Notes: generated from the letters alone by a model not told the origin. A DNA stretch of 64,000 bases from Oceanispirochaeta sp. M1 (GCF_003346715.1 NZ_QQPQ01000010.1:62001-126000); one strand, 5' to 3'; shown: positions 8,816 to 18,795, numbered from the stretch's first letter. A program made the numbers and translations.

Positions 8816-10276
8816 ATGATTGATTTTACAGTAAACAAAGACATTCAGAAACACAACGCAGAGTACTGCAAGTCCAAGGGAATCAAACTCCCGACCTACG
8901 CCATGATGAAAAATCCTGAACTGGTTCCTGATGAAGCGAAAGAGAAGCTGAAAAAAACAGGACTCTGGGATATTGACCCTGTAAACCTATACAGAATCAC
9001 ATGGAAAAATGAAGCAAAGGCCTCGGGCGGTCTCTTCGGAAAGGTAAATCACCTTGTTCTTCCCGAAGCTCTTACAGGTACCAAGGCGAAAATAGTAGTT
9101 ATTACTGGTAAATGGTTCCCTACGGGAGCCCATAAAGTCGGCGCTACATACGGATGTCTGGCACCCGTCCTTACTACAGGACAGTTCAATCCCTTTACAA
9201 CAAAAGCCGTCTGGCCCTCTACCGGAAACTACTGTCGCGGTGGAGCCTATATTTCATCTCTTTTGGCCTGTGAAGCCATCGCTATTCTTCCTGAAGAGAT
9301 GAGTCAGGAACGTTTTAACTGGCTGAAAAAAGTTGCCGGTGAGGTCATTGCCACTCCAGGTTCAGAATCTAATGTAAAAGAAATTTTCGATAAATGCTGG
9401 GAACTCAAGGCTTCAGGACAGGATCTGAGAATCTTCAATCAGTTTGATGAAATGGGAAATCCCCTCTGGCACTACAATGTAACAGGAAGCGCCATCGAGG
9501 AAGCTCTCGGATATTATATGAAAGACGGCGACAAGATGGCCGGATTCGTCTCTTCATCCGGTTCCGGTGGAACTCTGGCTGCAGGGTCCTACCTCAAAAC
9601 AAAATTCCCTCATATGAAAATTGTTGCTGCAGAAGCTCTGCAGTGCCCCACTCTTCTGAATAACGGATACGGTGCACACAGAATCGAGGGAATCGGTGAC
9701 AAACATGTTCCCTGGGTACACAACTGTAAGGATACTGACTTTGTTTCCGCTATTGACGATGAAGACTCCATGAGACTGCTGCGTCTGTTCAATGAAAAAA
9801 CAGGACGGGATGTTCTCAAAGCAAACGGTGTTGATGCCGCCCTTGTAGATCAGCTTGACCTTTTCGGAATCTCCGGTGTTGCCAACGTACTGGCCGCAAT
9901 CAAATTTGCAAAATACAACGAACTGACCGAAAAAGACTATGTTGTCACAATCGCCACAGACTCAATGGAGCTCTACGGTTCAAGAATCGATGAACTTGCT
10001 GAAGCCAGAGGTGCCTATAACAATGCACAGGCGGAACGGGATATGGAACTTATCCTTGGTCAGTCCATCGATAACTTGAAAGAGCTCAGCTACTACGACA
10101 GAAAAAGCATCCACAATCTTAAATACTTTACATGGATCGAGCAGCAGGGACGTGAACTGGAAGAGCTGAATGCACAGTGGTACGACCATGACAATTACTG
10201 GTACGGAACCATGAATCAGGCTGATCAGATTGATGAACATATCAAGGAATTCAATGAAATGATCGACAAAAGCTGA
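8816..10276 (+). CDS. Fold-type II PLP-dependent lyase/synthase of the ygfK-ssnA-ygeY cluster
   Basis: 486 aa, larger than cysteine synthase or YgeX. The PLP lysine is in PTGAHKVGATYG (about residue 105), in a context reminiscent of TrpB (HK motif). The asparagine loop is PSTGNYCRGGAY, and the glycine-rich phosphate loop is SSSGSGGTLAAG. The C-terminal 100 residues are helical and acidic, without a known domain. It follows the threonine synthase-like gene by three bases, so the two are co-translated. I recognise the family as one that travels with ygfK/ssnA/ygeY in anaerobes, but its substrate is not established to my knowledge. Confidence 0.75.
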   Translation: MIDFTVNKDIQKHNAEYCKSKGIKLPTYAMMKNPELVPDEAKEKLKKTGLWDIDPVNLYRITWKNEAKASGGLFGKVNHLVLPEALTGTKAKIVVITGKWFPTGAHKVGATYGCLAPVLTTGQFNPFTTKAVWPSTGNYCRGGAYISSLLACEAIAILPEEMSQERFNWLKKVAGEVIATPGSESNVKEIFDKCWELKASGQDLRIFNQFDEMGNPLWHYNVTGSAIEEALGYYMKDGDKMAGFVSSSGSGGTLAAGSYLKTKFPHMKIVAAEALQCPTLLNNGYGAHRIEGIGDKHVPWVHNCKDTDFVSAIDDEDSMRLLRLFNEKTGRDVLKANGVDAALVDQLDLFGISGVANVLAAIKFAKYNELTEKDYVVTIATDSMELYGSRIDELAEARGAYNNAQAERDMELILGQSIDNLKELSYYDRKSIHNLKYFTWIEQQGRELEELNAQWYDHDNYWYGTMNQADQIDEHIKEFNEMIDKS

Positions 10277-10302
10277 TCTTTTCCCTTTTGCCTGATGAAT
10301 TC

Positions 10303-10380
10303 CGATGCTGTTGATGAGGCATCGCTCCTTTCAGGCCCTTAGTTTACATGCCGGCAGGACTGCATCCGCAGTTTTGCCGG
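10303..10380 (+). promoter_or_regulatory. Tandem hairpins between the PLP gene and ygfK
   Basis: Hairpin one pairs CGATGC (10303-10308) with GCATCG (10319-10324). Hairpin two pairs 10351-10363 with 10368-10380: 13 base pairs including two G-U, closing an ATCC tetraloop. No U-run follows, so it is not a simple terminator; an RNA-processing, stability or attenuation role before ygfK is likely. Confidence 0.6.
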
Positions 10381-10417
10381 TCTGAAGTATAAAGGAAAAT
10401 AAAATAAAGGAAGGATT

Positions 10418-13400
10418 ATGACTGATATAATGCATCCGGTCTCCTTTGGAGAACTGGTAAACAGAATATTTTCAGAAAAAGCCAAAGACGGTACTATCTT
10501 CAGTTTTAATAAAGAGTTAAGCGGTGCTGACGGAAGTGGTCACTCCCCCATGGAACTTTTCGGAGAAACCGCCGCTACTCCTGTAGGTCCTGCAGCAGGC
10601 CCCCACACACAGCTTGCCCAGAACATTGTTACCTCATGGGCGGCAGGGGCCCGTTTCTTCGAACTGAAAACTGTTCAGATCATGGATACACTTGAAATTG
10701 AAAAACCCTGTATCGATGCCGAAGATGAAGGCTTTAACACCGAATGGTCTACCGAATACACACTGGACAAGGCTTATGATGAATATCTGAAATCCTGGTT
10801 CCTGCTTCATATGATGGAAGCTCTTTTTGAAGATCACAATGAGAGACAGTTTATCTTCAATATGTCTGTTGGATACGACCTTAAGGGTATCCAGAATCCA
10901 AGAATGGATCAGTTTATCAACAGACTGATGAACAGCTCATCCGAAGAAAAATTTACACAATACAAAAAAGAGCTGGATGCCCTGGCAGCTGATCCCTCCT
11001 TCTTAAAAGGAACAGGCCTGGAAGGAAAAGCTTCGGCTCTCAAGGGTCTGGCAGACAGGATTTCTCCAAAACTATGCAGCTCAATGACCTTGAGTACAAT
11101 GCATGGCTGTCCTCCCGAGGAAATCGAAAAGATTGCCGTATATCTCCTGACAGAAAAAAAGATTCATACCTTTGTAAAACTGAACCCCACCCTCCTTGGA
11201 TTTAAAAAAGTCCGTTCCATACTGGATGAGCTGGGATTTGATTATATTTCATTGAATCCTGAAGGATTTGCCCACGACCTGCAGTATCCCGACGCTGTCG
11301 CCATGCTGACAAGACTGATCGCTCTAGGTAAAAAACAGAAACTGAATTTTGGTGTAAAACTCACCAATACCCTTGGTTCTGTCAACAATAAGGGTACATT
11401 GCCTGGTGAAGAAATGTATATGTCCGGACGGGCATTATTTCCCATTTCCATTCAGGTCGCCCTGAAACTGAGCCGGGAATTTGACTGTACCCTTCCAATA
11501 TCCTTCTCAGGTGGAGCTTCAGTTCTTAATATGAAGGAGCTTATGGAGACGGGAATACGTCCTGTAACCATGGCAACCGAGATGCTGAAGCCCGGTGGAT
11601 ACGGACGTCTTGCCAGAGCTGTTGATAAGGCAAAAGAAGTAAAGGACTGGAACAGAGACGGAATAAACCTCAAGGCCCTGGAAATATTGGCTGAAAAGGC
11701 CTTGAAAGCTCCAGAGTATAAGAAAGACTGGCGTGGAACTGATGTTATCAGCACAGAAGAGGAACTCCCTCTCTACGAATGTGCCGTAGCTCCCTGTAAG
11801 ACTGCCTGTGCTATCCATCAGGATGTCCCCGAATATCTCAGACTGGTAGGACAGGGACGTTTTGCCGATGCCCTTGAGGTTATCTATAACAAGAATCCAC
11901 TCCCCTTTATAACAGGATGGATCTGTGACCATAAGTGTCATTACAACTGTACCCGTCTTGATTATGACGGAACAGTAAAAATCCGTGAAATGAAAAAAAT
12001 AGCGGCTCAGCAAGGCTTTGACGAGTATCTGAAACGCTTCAATAAACCGACTACCGGCAGCTCTAAAAAAGCCGCGGTCATAGGTGCAGGACCTGCAGGT
12101 CTTGCGGCGGCCTATTTCCTCAAACGCGGCGGTATGGATGTCTCTATTTTTGAAAGAGAAGACGGCCCCGGCGGTGTAATACGGAATGTACTCCCAGCCT
12201 TTAGAATGCCGCCGGATCAGATCGAAAAAGATATGGACTTCATCCGAATGCACGGTGTTGATTTCCACTTCGGAGAAAAAAACATCAGCATAAATGATCT
12301 CAAAGCCAAGGGTTATGATTCTATTCTTATTGCTATCGGAGCTGAAAAGAACCGACATCTGGATCTTCCCGGCGGCCGTGTTATGACCTCTCTGGAATTC
12401 CTTGAGCAGTTCCGCCATGACCCCGAAGGATGCAAGCTGGGTGAAAATGTAGCCATTGTGGGCGGCGGAAATACAGCCATGGACTCCGCCAGATCCGCTG
12501 TAAGAGCACCGGGTGTTAAAAAAGTAAGAGTCATATACAGACGTACACTTAAAGAAATGCCCGCAGACAGAGAAGAATACTATGACGCCATGAAAGAGGG
12601 CATCAGTTTTCACTTCCTCAGAAATCCGGCGGCCTTCAGGGGCGGCGGTCAACTGAGCTGTTCTGTAATGAAACTGGGTGAACCCGATGCCTCCGGCAGA
12701 AGACGCCCTGTGATAACAGAAGAAACAGAGAACTTCCCGGTAGATACTTTGATCACAGCCATTGGTGAAAATGTGGATAATGAGATGCTGCAGAAAATGG
12801 GAGTACCCGTAAGAGGCAGCTGGGCAAAACTCAATGAGAAAACCCTGGAAACAGAAGTTCCCGGTGTATTTCTGGTGGGTGATGCACAGACCGGTCCGGA
12901 CTCCATTGTTGTAGCCATGGGAAGTGCCCGAAAATCTGTAAACCATATCCTTGCACAAGTTGGTGTTCTGCTTACACCCGTAATAGCGGAGAAGCTGGAT
13001 AACACCGAGCGGGAGGATCTTTTAAAGCGGAAAAGCAGAATGACTCCCAGTGCCGAAAATCCCGATGAGTTTGCAGCATGGGCACAGAATGAAGCAAGCC
13101 GCTGTCTTCAATGTGATGTGGTCTGTAACAAATGTGTGGATGTATGTCCCAACAGAGCCAATGTGGTTATTCAAACAGCTGATGGATTCTCTCAGGAGAG
13201 TCAGATTCTCCATGTGGATGCCTACTGTAATGAATGTGGGAACTGTGCACAGTTCTGTCCCTGGGATGGCCGCCCCTACAAAGATAAAATCACAGTTTTT
13301 AACAGAATCAGTGACTTTGAAGGGAGTGATAATAACGGATTTATCACAAATGGTTCTGAGATTACACTCCGCCAGAGCGGATCTGTCTTCAAACTGAACT

Positions 13401-13519
13401 GGGACGGCAGTGAACTGAGCGGAACAATTCCCGGAGGGGCGGACGGACAGAAAACCGCGGCCATCCTAAGAACCATTCTGACCGATTACAGCTGGTACTG
13501 CGGACCAGTGGAGGAATAA
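10418..13519 (+). CDS. ygfK: YgfK-type multidomain iron-sulfur flavoprotein (putative selenate reductase subunit)
   Basis: 1033 aa. Residues 1-430 resemble a dihydroorotate dehydrogenase-like barrel (STMHGCPPEEIEK, FVKLNPTL). Next is a cysteine-rich linker (CAVAPCKTACAIHQDVPEY, about 455; CDHKCHYNC) like that of the glutamate synthase small subunit, then an FAD fold (GAGPAGLAAAYF, about 554), a second Rossmann motif (GGGNTAMDSAR, about 680), and C-terminal ferredoxin-like clusters (CDVVCNKCVDVCP, about 895; CNECGNCAQFCP, about 936). It is probably an electron-transfer oxidoreductase in anaerobic purine breakdown; 'selenate reductase' is a historical label. It sits ahead of ssnA, as in E. coli. 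Shine-Dalgarno AAGGAAGG. Confidence 0.9.
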   Translation: MTDIMHPVSFGELVNRIFSEKAKDGTIFSFNKELSGADGSGHSPMELFGETAATPVGPAAGPHTQLAQNIVTSWAAGARFFELKTVQIMDTLEIEKPCIDAEDEGFNTEWSTEYTLDKAYDEYLKSWFLLHMMEALFEDHNERQFIFNMSVGYDLKGIQNPRMDQFINRLMNSSSEEKFTQYKKELDALAADPSFLKGTGLEGKASALKGLADRISPKLCSSMTLSTMHGCPPEEIEKIAVYLLTEKKIHTFVKLNPTLLGFKKVRSILDELGFDYISLNPEGFAHDLQYPDAVAMLTRLIALGKKQKLNFGVKLTNTLGSVNNKGTLPGEEMYMSGRALFPISIQVALKLSREFDCTLPISFSGGASVLNMKELMETGIRPVTMATEMLKPGGYGRLARAVDKAKEVKDWNRDGINLKALEILAEKALKAPEYKKDWRGTDVISTEEELPLYECAVAPCKTACAIHQDVPEYLRLVGQGRFADALEVIYNKNPLPFITGWICDHKCHYNCTRLDYDGTVKIREMKKIAAQQGFDEYLKRFNKPTTGSSKKAAVIGAGPAGLAAAYFLKRGGMDVSIFEREDGPGGVIRNVLPAFRMPPDQIEKDMDFIRMHGVDFHFGEKNISINDLKAKGYDSILIAIGAEKNRHLDLPGGRVMTSLEFLEQFRHDPEGCKLGENVAIVGGGNTAMDSARSAVRAPGVKKVRVIYRRTLKEMPADREEYYDAMKEGISFHFLRNPAAFRGGGQLSCSVMKLGEPDASGRRRPVITEETENFPVDTLITAIGENVDNEMLQKMGVPVRGSWAKLNEKTLETEVPGVFLVGDAQTGPDSIVVAMGSARKSVNHILAQVGVLLTPVIAEKLDNTEREDLLKRKSRMTPSAENPDEFAAWAQNEASRCLQCDVVCNKCVDVCPNRANVVIQTADGFSQESQILHVDAYCNECGNCAQFCPWDGRPYKDKITVFNRISDFEGSDNNGFITNGSEITLRQSGSVFKLNWDGSELSGTIPGGADGQKTAAILRTILTDYSWYCGPVEE

Positions 13520-13528
13520 GGAAATACT

Positions 13529-14857
13529 ATGCTGATAATAAAAAATGCAACAGTAGTCAATTTCTCTCCCCCTGAAGTTTTTCAGGATTGGGATATTGTC
13601 ATTGACGGTGATCAGATTGCCGCTGCAGGTCCCGGAGCCGCCGAAGGTCTTTCGGCGGATGAAGTGTGGGATCTGAAAGGCGGGATCGTTCATCCCGGTC
13701 TTGTGTGCAGTCACAACCATTTTTATTCAGGCCTTGCCAGAGGAATTTTAGCGGATATCCCGCCATCCCCTGATTTCATCTCAACCCTGAAGAATCTGTG
13801 GTGGCGTCTGGACCGAGCCATTGATAAGGATATTCTGAAATCCAGCGGACAGATCTGCTGCCTGGATGCCATCAGAAATGGAACGACCGCGGTTATTGAC
13901 CACCATGCCTCTCCCTCCTTTTTAGAGGGATCTCTTTCAGTACTGAAAGATACCTTTGAAGAGACAGGACTACGTGGTATGAGCTGTTATGAAACCAGTG
14001 ACAGAAACGGTTTAGCTGAAATGAAAGCCGGCATTGCGGAAAATATCCGTATGGCACAAGAAATTGATAAAGAGAAATCAGAAGGAAAATGGAAAGGACT
14101 TTTTGAATGCCATATAGGTGCCCATGCTCCTTTCACCGTGCCTGAAGAGGGCCTTAAACTACTTTCTGATGCAGTTGAATCAACAGGACGGGGCTTACAT
14201 ATTCATGTTGCAGAAGACCGCTATGATGTAGCCCACTCCCATCATCACTACAGTGAGGATCTTCTGGTAAGACTTGACAGACACGGGCTCCTGAACAGTA
14301 AAGCCATCGTTGCTCACGGTCTGTATCTGTCTGAAGAGGAACGGAAGATTCTTAATGAACGGAACAGTTTTCTGGTTGCCAATTTCCGTTCCAACATGAA
14401 CAACAATGTGGGTTCACAGAAGAATATCGGTTCATATAAAAATGCAGCCCTTGGAACAGACGGAATGGGTACGGATATGTGGGAGGAATTGAAATTCGCT
14501 TACTTCAAACATAAAGATGAAGGCGGCCCTCTCTGGCCGGGAGATTTCCTGAACTTTTTGCACAACGGCAATACAATTCTGGAAAGAAATTTCGACAGCC
14601 GTTTCGGACGCATTGAGAAGGGATTTAAGGCAGATATCGTTGTATCCGATTACAACGCTCCTACCCCCCTTAAAGCAGAGAATATTGCAGGTCATATTGC
14701 CTTTGGGCAGTCTGCATCCTCAGTCCGATCCGTAATAATAGAGGGTAAGGTTGTACTGAAAGACAGGGAGTTTCCCTTTGATGTGAGCAGCATATACAAA
14801 ACAGCAAGAGACAACGCTGCAAGGCTGTGGGAAAAGATGAATTCAATCGAACCGTAA
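13529..14857 (+). CDS. ssnA: Amidohydrolase SsnA
   Basis: 442 aa amidohydrolase-superfamily enzyme related to cytosine/guanine deaminases. Metal-ligand motifs visible are SHNH (about residue 66), DHHASPS, HIHVAED and a late LGTDGMGTDMWEE. SsnA belongs to the ygfK-ssnA-ygfM-xdhD group in E. coli and is taken to deaminate or open a purine-derived ring; the exact substrate is not proven. It begins ten bases after the ygfK stop, so it is co-transcribed with it. Confidence 0.9.
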   Translation: MLIIKNATVVNFSPPEVFQDWDIVIDGDQIAAAGPGAAEGLSADEVWDLKGGIVHPGLVCSHNHFYSGLARGILADIPPSPDFISTLKNLWWRLDRAIDKDILKSSGQICCLDAIRNGTTAVIDHHASPSFLEGSLSVLKDTFEETGLRGMSCYETSDRNGLAEMKAGIAENIRMAQEIDKEKSEGKWKGLFECHIGAHAPFTVPEEGLKLLSDAVESTGRGLHIHVAEDRYDVAHSHHHYSEDLLVRLDRHGLLNSKAIVAHGLYLSEEERKILNERNSFLVANFRSNMNNNVGSQKNIGSYKNAALGTDGMGTDMWEELKFAYFKHKDEGGPLWPGDFLNFLHNGNTILERNFDSRFGRIEKGFKADIVVSDYNAPTPLKAENIAGHIAFGQSASSVRSVIIEGKVVLKDREFPFDVSSIYKTARDNAARLWEKMNSIEP

Positions 14858-14869
14858 CGTTCAAGGTCC

Positions 14870-14918
14870 GGCCTGTTCGGCCTCATACTGAAAAACAAAA
14901 CATCCGGAAGAATCCGGA
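14870..14918 (+). promoter_or_regulatory. Two-hairpin leader of ygeY
   Basis: GGCC-TGTTC-GGCC (14870-14882), an A-rich linker, then TCCGGA-AGAA-TCCGGA (14903-14918) directly before the Shine-Dalgarno AAGGAG and ATG at 14934. The same layout occurs before arcC, ygeW, leuB and others in the window. Confidence 0.5.
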
Positions 14919-14933
14919 ACAAGGAGTAATTTA

Positions 14934-16136
14934 ATGAGCATTGAGAAGGAAATCCGCGCTAAGGCGGAAGAATATAGAGATTACACAGCCAAGCTGCTGT
15001 CTGAAATGGTAAAGATTAAATCCTACAGCAGTGAAGAAGAAGCTGTCTGCCGAAAAATCAAAGAGATGTGCGAAGAAGCCGGATTTGACGAAGTCTACTT
15101 TGACGGTCTGGGTTCTGTAATAGGGCGTGTTGGTAATGGTCCCAAGATTCTGGCATTTGATGCCCATATCGATACAGTAACAACCGGTGACCTCAGTGCC
15201 TGGGAAAAAGATCCCTTCTCCGGAGAGATAGACGATACCTATGTATGGGGTCGTGGTACTTCCGACCAGAAAGGCGGAGCCGCCTCCATGATTACTGCAG
15301 GTAGAATTCTTAAAGATCTGGGTTATGATAAAGACTACTCAGTCTACTTCACTTTTACAGTAATGGAAGAAGACTGTGACGGTATGTGCTGGAAATATCT
15401 TATTGAAGAAGAAAAACTGATACCCGATTTTGCTGTATCAACAGAGCCCACAAGCTGCCGCCTCTACAGAGGCCACAGAGGCCGAATGGAAATGGTTGTT
15501 ACAATCAAGGGTGTTTCCAGTCATGGTTCCGCCCCTGAACGTGGTGTAAGTGCAGCTTACAAAGCTAGCCGTGCAGCCTTGGCCATGGAAAAACTGAATG
15601 CAGATCTCCAGCCCGATGATGAAAAATTCCTTGGTAAGGGAACCATTGTGGTTTCTGAAATGAAGGTAAACGGTCCTTCCCAGTGTGCTGTTCCCGATCA
15701 GGCCATGCTGTATCTGGACCGCCGTCTTACCTGGGGAGAAGATGCGGATCTTGCCATCAGCCAGGTTAAGGAATATATCACTGAAGCCCTGGGTGAAGCA
15801 CCCGAATCGGTCACCATGCCCGACTACAACAAGAGAGGATGGAAAGACACAGACTACAGTCAGGAGCTTTATTTCCCCACATGGAAAATTGATGAAGACC
15901 ATAAGATCGTAACAGACGGAGTAGCTGCTTACAGCGCTCTCTACGGTAAAGATCCTGTAGTAGATAAATGGACTTTCTCAACAAACGGTGTTGCCATCTG
16001 CGGCCGTCATAAAATCCCTATGATCGGATTCGGTCCCGGAGATGAAAAGGAAGCCCACGCTCCCAATGAGAAGAACAGGGTGGAAGACCTTGTGATCTGT
16101 TCCGCATTCTATGCAATGCTGGCCTATCAGATTTAA
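14934..16136 (+). CDS. ygeY: YgeY family M20 metallohydrolase
   Basis: 400 aa, peptidase family M20 (ArgE/DapE-like). Metal-binding signatures are DAHIDTV (about residue 81), GRGTSDQKGG (about 104-113) and MEEDCDG (about 144), followed by a dimerisation lid (GHRGRMEMVVTIKGVSSHGSAPE). YgeY-type proteins are linked to the selenium-dependent molybdenum hydroxylase gene set and probably deacylate or decarbamoylate an open-ring ureido amino acid. The gene ends the ygfK-ssnA-ygeY run and is followed by a strong terminator. Confidence 0.9.
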   Translation: MSIEKEIRAKAEEYRDYTAKLLSEMVKIKSYSSEEEAVCRKIKEMCEEAGFDEVYFDGLGSVIGRVGNGPKILAFDAHIDTVTTGDLSAWEKDPFSGEIDDTYVWGRGTSDQKGGAASMITAGRILKDLGYDKDYSVYFTFTVMEEDCDGMCWKYLIEEEKLIPDFAVSTEPTSCRLYRGHRGRMEMVVTIKGVSSHGSAPERGVSAAYKASRAALAMEKLNADLQPDDEKFLGKGTIVVSEMKVNGPSQCAVPDQAMLYLDRRLTWGEDADLAISQVKEYITEALGEAPESVTMPDYNKRGWKDTDYSQELYFPTWKIDEDHKIVTDGVAAYSALYGKDPVVDKWTFSTNGVAICGRHKIPMIGFGPGDEKEAHAPNEKNRVEDLVICSAFYAMLAYQI

Positions 16137-16160
16137 TAAAAACTAATTTATATAAAAAAA

Positions 16161-16188
16161 CCGGCAGATTTTTCTGCCGGTTTTTTTT
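16161..16188. terminator. Bidirectional rho-independent terminator after ygeY
   Basis: CCGGCAGA-TTTT-TCTGCCGG followed by eight T; preceded by seven A, so it can also stop the convergent diguanylate cyclase transcript. Confidence 0.92.
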
Positions 16189-18052
16189 AATTCAGAAGAA
16201 GTGACTCCATGCTGAGAATACCCCTCTCCCGTTTTCCATTTTCCTTCATATCATACATTCTCTGATCAGCAATTTTAATCAGTTCATCCAGAGAATTACT
16301 GTCTGTTGGATATTCGGCGGTACCGAAACTGAAACGGCAGGCAACTTTCCCGTCGGGAACATCAAAGAGTTCAGGATTATTGCGGAAATTATTAAATCTG
16401 GCTTCAAGATTTTCCCTGTCGGTATCATGAAAAACTGCGGTAAACTCATCCCCCCCCATTCGCCCCAGAATATCGGAATCTCGGAATGATTCTTTTAACA
16501 GTGTACTGAATGAACAGATCATAGAATCACCGGCTTCATGCCCCCAGTAATCATTAACAGGTTTCAGTGAATCAATATCAGCAAGAAGTATTACCAGAGT
16601 CTGATCTGTTCTTCCGGCTCTGCTTAGAGCCGCCTGAGCCTGTTCCTGAAAATAGTGTCTGTTGCTGAGACCTGTCAGACTGTCAAAACGGGAAAGACCA
16701 AGAACCTTCTGATAAAGCTCCTGTTTATCGAGAACAACCGCCAGCTGTTCATTGAGATAATCCATAAGCTCAATATCCTCTTCTCTGAAAATATTATTGC
16801 TAAAGCTATCCAGTGAAAACAAACCGAGCATACGCCCTTCTCTTATTATGGGAGAACCCATAAAAGAATTAATTTTATTTCCTTTTTTGGTTGGAAGAAG
16901 TGGAGGATGATTCCCTTCACTGATAATTCTCTGAATATCATTGATGATGAGTACTTTTTTCGGGATTCCCTCTCCTTCCTTGTACATAAAGGAGGATTCT
17001 ACAGGAAAACTGAAATTCTTGAAATCTCTCATTTCATATCCGTAAGAGGCTGTAACAGTCAGCACTCCTTCTTTGTGCAGCAAAATTGTACCGCAGTCCG
17101 CATTTTTTACAACTGAAGGAATCTTCTTTAGTATGAATTCGAGCAGACTTTCCATATCAGGAATGGAAAGAATGGCATGATTAATCTCCAATACAAGTTC
17201 CTTGATATCAATAAGGCGGGAGATCTTTTTTGCCGCCTTATTCTGCTCGGTCATATCGAGTATGAATCCGGCCAGTCCCTTCACTTCAGAATCCTCTGAA
17301 CTTATATCAGGAGCCTTGTGGATCATCAATTCTCTGGTTTTTCCATCCCGGAAAGTAACTTTTTCATCATAGACTCGTACTTCCTTATCTTTGAACAGAG
17401 ACTGATCACTTCTGGTGAATTCATCGGCCTGTTCCAGACTGTAAAGGTCGTACACAGTACTGCCTATGAGATCCATATCCTGCATATCCTGAAGTTTGGA
17501 AAATGCCTTATTGAAAAACTCATACTCACCTCTAAGATTTTTGTAATATATGGGGAGGGGAATCAGGTTGATCAGTGTATCAAGGAAATTCCTGCTCTCT
17601 AACAGATTTTTCTGCAGCGTTACAGATTCATTGATATTTCTAAGATTTCCCATAATGCCGATTATTTCACCGCCCTCTTTCAGATATGTTCCGGATATCC
17701 TCATCCAGGGAGAAAGACCAGTAGAACTTTTTATCTGAAAATCATAATCTCCCGCTTTTTCCAGACGGATGAAAGCCTTGATAATTTTAAAGAACTGCTT
17801 TGCATCCTGAGGATTTAAATGGCTCTGAATAACAGGATATAGATAGTGGCCGCAGTCTTCTGCTTCGGATATAAGTTTTAAAATATTGGGAGTTAGAAGA
17901 ACCTGCTTTTTCTTAAGATCCCAGAACCAGGGGAACACTCCGGCATCCATCAGGGATTGATCATATTCAGGTGTCAGAAATTCTCCTGAACCAATAGGAA
18001 TCTTATCTGTAAGCACTATTTCCGGATTAATTATTGAAGCCCTGGGTTGCAT
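16187..18052 (-). CDS. PAS-GAF-GGDEF diguanylate cyclase
   Basis: 621 aa soluble signalling enzyme making cyclic di-GMP. Two PAS-like segments cover roughly residues 30-280 (LINLIPLPIYYKNLRGEYEF is the clearest), a GAF domain roughly 285-440, and a GGDEF domain from about 450. The active-site motif GGDEF (about residue 533) is intact, and an RxxD inhibitory site (FRDSDILGRM) precedes it by five residues, so product feedback is expected. It lies between the two arms of the catabolic island; any link to that pathway is inference only. Confidence 0.93.
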   Translation of the reverse strand: MQPRASIINPEIVLTDKIPIGSGEFLTPEYDQSLMDAGVFPWFWDLKKKQVLLTPNILKLISEAEDCGHYLYPVIQSHLNPQDAKQFFKIIKAFIRLEKAGDYDFQIKSSTGLSPWMRISGTYLKEGGEIIGIMGNLRNINESVTLQKNLLESRNFLDTLINLIPLPIYYKNLRGEYEFFNKAFSKLQDMQDMDLIGSTVYDLYSLEQADEFTRSDQSLFKDKEVRVYDEKVTFRDGKTRELMIHKAPDISSEDSEVKGLAGFILDMTEQNKAAKKISRLIDIKELVLEINHAILSIPDMESLLEFILKKIPSVVKNADCGTILLHKEGVLTVTASYGYEMRDFKNFSFPVESSFMYKEGEGIPKKVLIINDIQRIISEGNHPPLLPTKKGNKINSFMGSPIIREGRMLGLFSLDSFSNNIFREEDIELMDYLNEQLAVVLDKQELYQKVLGLSRFDSLTGLSNRHYFQEQAQAALSRAGRTDQTLVILLADIDSLKPVNDYWGHEAGDSMICSFSTLLKESFRDSDILGRMGGDEFTAVFHDTDRENLEARFNNFRNNPELFDVPDGKVACRFSFGTAEYPTDSNSLDELIKIADQRMYDMKENGKRERGILSMESLLLN

Positions 18053-18100
18053 AATTCTATAATAACAGATAATAAACGATTCAGCCAGAAAGTCCTGTAA

Positions 18101-18739
18101 TTACTGGCTGCTCTTCACTTCCTCAATGTAATTATAAATGGTATACCGGCTTACATTGAGTTCTCCGGCCAATGTATCTGTAGAGCCCTTGATAGAAAAT
18201 ATTTTATTATCATTCAAAAAGCGTACTACTTCCAGATTATCTTTTTTATCAAAATAACAGACAGGTTTTCCTATGGATTCTATACCTTTCAATATCATGA
18301 TATTGAGAAATTCCTGAGTATTCTGAGGCATCTCATCATGACCATTAATCCGTTCTTTACCGGAAAACTGATCCAGAAAATGCTGAAGCATATTCATGGC
18401 ACTCATATCGACATTGACACAGAGAGCTCCAAGGAGCTGTTCTTCAAAATGAATCAGAACAGTTGTAGACTTTAGAGGTTTACCCGACTTGGTTGCGGAC
18501 TCATAGTTCACCCTCATGGTTTCACCGGCATCAGTCATTTCTTCGACCATATCACAGAGCAGCTGAGTGGCTCTGGTTCCCGGTTGACGACTTGTAATGC
18601 CTCCCTCCCGGGCAATCAGTATAGGCGGGTCCTGCTGGAAATCGTAAAGGATGACCTCTCCGACCCCAAGAGTTTTACCTACAGCCTGAACCATAGGCAT
18701 ATAGGATTGCAGAACGGGTGATGAATCATGATAAGGCAT
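18101..18739 (-). CDS. YheO/DauR-type transcriptional regulator (PAS-like sensor + HTH)
   Basis: 212 aa. Residues 1-120 match the YheO-like PAS sensor (VILYDFQQDPPILIAREGGITSRQPG); the C-terminus has the HTH typical of this family (DTLAGELNVSRYTIYNYIEEV). Family members control small-molecule catabolic genes. The gene is divergent from arcC-ygeW, with 226 bases between starts holding two opposed sigma-70-like promoters, so it is the best candidate regulator of the island. Its leader has an ACTGA-TTT-TCAGT hairpin (about 18758-18770). Confidence 0.88.
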   Translation of the reverse strand: MPYHDSSPVLQSYMPMVQAVGKTLGVGEVILYDFQQDPPILIAREGGITSRQPGTRATQLLCDMVEEMTDAGETMRVNYESATKSGKPLKSTTVLIHFEEQLLGALCVNVDMSAMNMLQHFLDQFSGKERINGHDEMPQNTQEFLNIMILKGIESIGKPVCYFDKKDNLEVVRFLNDNKIFSIKGSTDTLAGELNVSRYTIYNYIEEVKSSQ

Positions 18740-18795
18740 AAGAACTCCAACTAGGGCAACTGAAAATCAGTCCCGATGATTTAATAGACTCTGTT

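Noticed and set aside
11519-12958. 479-codon minus-strand frame inside ygfK
   Set aside because: Fully antisense to a well-supported multidomain protein, with no family resemblance or ribosome site.
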